Below are positions 6,025-6,834 of a stretch of DNA of 6,834 nt, one piece after another. This stretch comes from Actinomycetota bacterium (GTDB lineage Bacteria; Actinomycetota; Nitriliruptoria; Euzebyales; Egibacteraceae), in contig JAHWKQ010000124.1 of assembly GCA_019347785.1 (NCBI GenBank), positions 1-6,834 on the forward strand, given 5' to 3'. The first letter of the stretch is position 1. Every line of letters begins with the position of its first letter. The position numbers were made by a program, and so were the translations under genes. The notes under the pieces were generated by a model, which worked only from the letters and a program-made list of their open reading frames with translations, ran no database searches and was not told the origin of the DNA.

Positions 6025-6834
6025 GTGGGACGAGGGGGGACGGGCCGCACCATCCCGCTGACGATGCTGGCGGGCCTGTACGCCTACGTCGGCTATCCGC
6101 TGCTGGTGGGGCTGGCCTCCCGGGTCGCCGGCCGCCGCGCCCCGCGGGCGCCGAGCGGGGAGGTCCTGCCGACTCTGTCGGTCATCGTCTGCGCCTATGA
6201 CGAGAGCGACGTCATCGCCGCCAAGGTCGCCGACATCCGCGCGCAGGACTACCCGCGCGAGCGGCTCGAGATCATCGTCGTGGCCGACGGCTCCCGCGAC
6301 GACACCGCGGCGGTCGCCAGGCGCCTGGGGGCCCGCGTGCTGTGGAGGGAGGATCGGGCCGGCAAGTCGGCGGCGGTCAACCGCGGGGCGGCCGCCGCCC
6401 ACGGCGACATCCTCTGCCTCACCGACGCCAACTGCCGTCTGGCGCCGGGCTCGCTGCGGGCGCTCGTCGCACCGTTCGGCGACCCGCGCGTCGCGGTCGT
6501 GAGCGGCGCGAAGACCGTCGAGGGCCCCGGGGCGCGAGGGACCGGCGAGGGACTGTACTGGCGGCTCGAGGCGTACCTGAAGCGCTGCGAGTCGGCGCTG
6601 GGCTGCACGATGGGCGCGCCCGGGGAGATCTGCGGCGTCCGCCGCCGCGACTTCCGTCCCCTGCCCGTCTCGACCGTCTGCGACGACTACCACATCGTCT
6701 GCGACGCGCTGGCACGCGGCCTGAGGGTGGCCTACGCGACCGGTGCCGTGGCCACCGAGACGGTGTCGGCGACGGTGGCCGGGGAGTTCGAGCGGCGCAC
6801 CCGCATCGGCGCCGGCACCTGGCAGGCGACGCTG
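6025..6834 (+). CDS. Membrane-associated family 2 (GT-A) glycosyltransferase, 3' truncated by window edge
   Basis: The reading frame stays open for 270 codons to the last base, so the C terminus is missing; relatives are usually 370-450 residues with further membrane segments at that end. It begins with a probable membrane helix (about residues 9-32, 'TIPLTMLAGLYAYVGYPLLV'), then 'LSVIVCAYDES' (51-61), 'IIVVADGSRDDT' (83-94), 'RAGKSAAVNRG' (111-121) and the metal-binding 'TDANC' (133-137, Asp134). 'GAPGEICGVRR' (197-207) matches the acceptor loop. 'CDDYHI' (219-224) stands where the catalytic Glu-Asp pair is normally found, and 'FERRTRIGAGTWQ' (255-267) is the basic segment of processive-like members. 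It would extend a polysaccharide or glycolipid from nucleotide sugars at the membrane. It is transcribed away from the five-gene operon and probably belongs to the same pathway. Confidence 0.9.
   Translation, partial: MGRGGTGRTIPLTMLAGLYAYVGYPLLVGLASRVAGRRAPRAPSGEVLPTLSVIVCAYDESDVIAAKVADIRAQDYPRERLEIIVVADGSRDDTAAVARRLGARVLWREDRAGKSAAVNRGAAAAHGDILCLTDANCRLAPGSLRALVAPFGDPRVAVVSGAKTVEGPGARGTGEGLYWRLEAYLKRCESALGCTMGAPGEICGVRRRDFRPLPVSTVCDDYHIVCDALARGLRVAYATGAVATETVSATVAGEFERRTRIGAGTWQATL

Noticed and set aside
5971..6693. Minus-strand open frame of 240 codons opposite the family 2 glycosyltransferase
   Set aside because: It lies antisense to a clear GT2 coding frame, shows no domain, and its end falls inside the AT-rich divergent promoter.
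1..6834. CRISPR array, tRNA or rRNA genes, insertion sequence or phage element
   Set aside because: No regularly spaced direct repeats, cloverleaf-like sequence, transposase motif or terminal inverted repeats were seen. Coding genes fill nearly the whole window.

Overview
The window is very GC-rich (well above 70 % by eye). Its third codon positions are almost all G or C, and every confident gene starts with GTG. This fits a high-GC actinobacterium, perhaps of the Thermoleophilia/Solirubrobacter type, although the sequence alone does not fix the genus. The first 14 bases match the 3' end of the Illumina read adapter, so the left edge is the raw end of an assembled contig (draft genome or metagenome) and not a biological boundary.

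Layout, left to right: adapter remnant (1-14); a few codons that may be the tail of a convergent plus-strand gene (17-49); then a tightly packed minus-strand operon covering 46-5954. In transcription order, right to left, the operon encodes a family 4 glycosyltransferase (4764-5954), a Wzx-like polysaccharide flippase (3289-4767), two successive acetyltransferases of the CelD/BcsL/FemAB-like GNAT group (2204-3292 and 1125-2207), and a DegT/DnrJ/EryC1-type PLP aminotransferase (46-1128). All four internal junctions have the same form: the upstream gene ends CGG-TGA and the next begins at the overlapping GTG. A short AT-rich divergent promoter region (about 5951-5992) separates this operon from a plus-strand family 2 glycosyltransferase with an N-terminal membrane segment (from 6025), which runs off the right edge.

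Together the genes look like part of a cell-surface polysaccharide (exopolysaccharide, capsule or glycolipid) locus. The glycosyltransferases would build a lipid-linked glycan at the inner face of the membrane, the flippase would move it across, and the acyltransferases and aminotransferase would modify sugars or their precursors. No polymerase, ligase, priming transferase or nucleotide-sugar dehydratase lies within the window, so the glycan cannot be named. The individual families are known. The least explained parts are the coupled pair of GNAT enzymes beside an atypical aminotransferase, the uniform stop-start junctions, and the AT-rich control region.
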